Shown: positions 59,896 to 60,610 of the stretch, piece by piece
How the letters are laid out: each line of letters opens with the position of its first letter
How positions within the stretch are numbered: the stretch's first letter is position 1
NCBI GenBank assembly: GCA_027886865.1
Contig: JAPCJR010000009.1
Coordinates: 10,000-70,609 of the forward strand
Reading direction: 5' to 3'
DNA: 60,610 nucleotides
Origin: Nitrososphaerota archaeon
GTDB lineage: Archaea > Thermoproteota > Nitrososphaeria > Nitrososphaerales > UBA183
Position numbers and translations under genes: made by a program
The notes under the pieces: generated by a model
Told to the model about the DNA's origin: nothing
The model's input: the letters and a program-made list of their open reading frames with translations, nothing else
Database searches by the model: none

Positions 59896-60610
59896 GCTTT
59901 CATCTCTTTCTTTCCCTTGAAGGTGGGGTCGATGCCAAGTTTCGAGTAGTCCCCGTTGATGCAGGCGAAGCACATGCTCGACTTGGGTAGGCCTATGGCC
60001 TTGCTGAGCCCTTCGATGTCGTTGTAGTGGAACTCCTCGACGCCAATCGCCTTGCCGACCTTCTTGCCGATGCTCTCGAGGTCGTCGTCTCCGTTCGCGA
60101 CCTGGTGGGCCAGGAGCTCGGCCCTGCTCGGGAAGTCGACTCCCATGTAGCACGGGTGGGATATCGGAGGGAACGTCACGACCATCTTGACCTTCTTCGC
60201 GCCCGCTTTCTTCAGAGAGTCGATGATTATCTTCGAGCTTGTCCCTCTGACCACGCTGTCGTCCACCACGATGACCTCCTTACCCTCTATCACCTCAGTG
60301 ATCGGGATTATCCTCTTGACCACCTCCTCGCGACCGCTCTGCTTCGGCTCGATGAAGCTGCGGATGCTGCCCTTCCTGCGGTACCTGTCCTTCATGAGGC
60401 CCTCGTCCATCGGTATCCCGCTCTCGACCGCGTACCCGAGAGCCGCCGGTCTCGCCGAGTCCGGGACGGGTATGACCACCTGGCCTTTCATCTTGTACTT
60501 CTTGGCGAGTATCCTGCCGACCCTCTTTCTGGCCTCATAGACGCTCACGCCGTTGACGCGGGATGACGGGTGGGCGAAGTAGGTGTACTCGAAGGAACAG
60601 TAGGCCGTCT
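59892..60610 (-). CDS. purF: Amidophosphoribosyltransferase, N-terminal part outside window
   Basis: The C-terminal 239 residues of PurF, cut by the right edge. It begins (within the window) YCSFEYTYFAHPSSRVNGVSVYEARKRVG, which matches the family, followed by VVIPVPDSARPAALGYA, the PRPP-binding loop VIVVDDSVVRGTS, and SSMCFACINGDY near the C-terminus. The N-terminal glutaminase domain is not in view. First visible gene of the pur run; TGA overlaps the purN start. Confidence 0.94.
   Translation of the reverse strand, partial: TAYCSFEYTYFAHPSSRVNGVSVYEARKRVGRILAKKYKMKGQVVIPVPDSARPAALGYAVESGIPMDEGLMKDRYRRKGSIRSFIEPKQSGREEVVKRIIPITEVIEGKEVIVVDDSVVRGTSSKIIIDSLKKAGAKKVKMVVTFPPISHPCYMGVDFPSRAELLAHQVANGDDDLESIGKKVGKAIGVEEFHYNDIEGLSKAIGLPKSSMCFACINGDYSKLGIDPTFKGKKEMKA

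Overview
The window looks like a chromosomal segment of a GC-rich archaeon, most likely in the TACK/Thermoproteota superphylum and possibly a heterotrophic relative of Nitrososphaeria; the lineage call is inference. The archaeal signs are TATA-like boxes about 25-30 bases before start codons, genes that begin at or just after the predicted transcript start, heavy use of TTG as a start codon (about twenty genes), and substrate-binding proteins carrying Ser/Thr-rich linkers and membrane anchors. No rRNA, tRNA, CRISPR array or prophage was seen. No stretch longer than about 210 bases lacks a gene, and I see no dedicated transcription factor apart from a ParB-type protein.

Bases 1-10,700 hold small-molecule catabolism genes: two F420/flavin LLM-family oxidoreductases (the first cut by the left edge), a class V aminotransferase, a D-threonine-aldolase-like enzyme, an uncharacterised TIM-barrel protein, an aminotransferase/metallo-beta-lactamase pair, a solute-binding-protein homologue with no signal peptide, and an amidohydrolase. 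Bases 10,700-16,750 are a complete dipeptide/oligopeptide ABC importer operon (binding protein, two permeases, two ATPases). Bases 16,900-34,965 continue the catabolic island: RidA, an RraA-like aldolase, a SelA-like PLP enzyme, a ParB protein fused to an NTF2/SnoaL-like domain, an N,N-dimethylformamidase large-subunit homologue, FAH-family, M20, LLM, cupin, TIM-barrel isomerase, MmgE/PrpD, HpcH/HpaI aldolase, D-2-hydroxyacid dehydrogenase, BKACE and two zinc alcohol dehydrogenases.

Bases 35,000-39,870 carry a metallo-beta-lactamase/M24 creatinase-like pair, threonine synthase, an alanine-glyoxylate-type aminotransferase and a small membrane protein. Bases 39,861-46,330 are a second complete peptide ABC importer operon. 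Acetyl-CoA synthetase follows, then a TnpB-family nuclease, a methyltransferase, a HipA-like kinase and an ABC exporter pair. From 54,015 to the right edge is purine and one-carbon metabolism: purB on the plus strand, and a tightly overlapping minus-strand run purF-purN-folD-formyl-THF cyclo-ligase-purE-purC-purM, with purF cut by the right edge.

Taken together, the genes suggest an organism that imports peptides and breaks down amino acids, D-amino acids, amides and hydroxy/keto acids, feeding acetyl-CoA and one-carbon metabolism. The least ordinary feature is the ParB-NTF2 fusion gene, whose own coding sequence contains a perfect 22-bp palindrome (20237-20258), a natural candidate for a centromere-like or autoregulatory ParB site.
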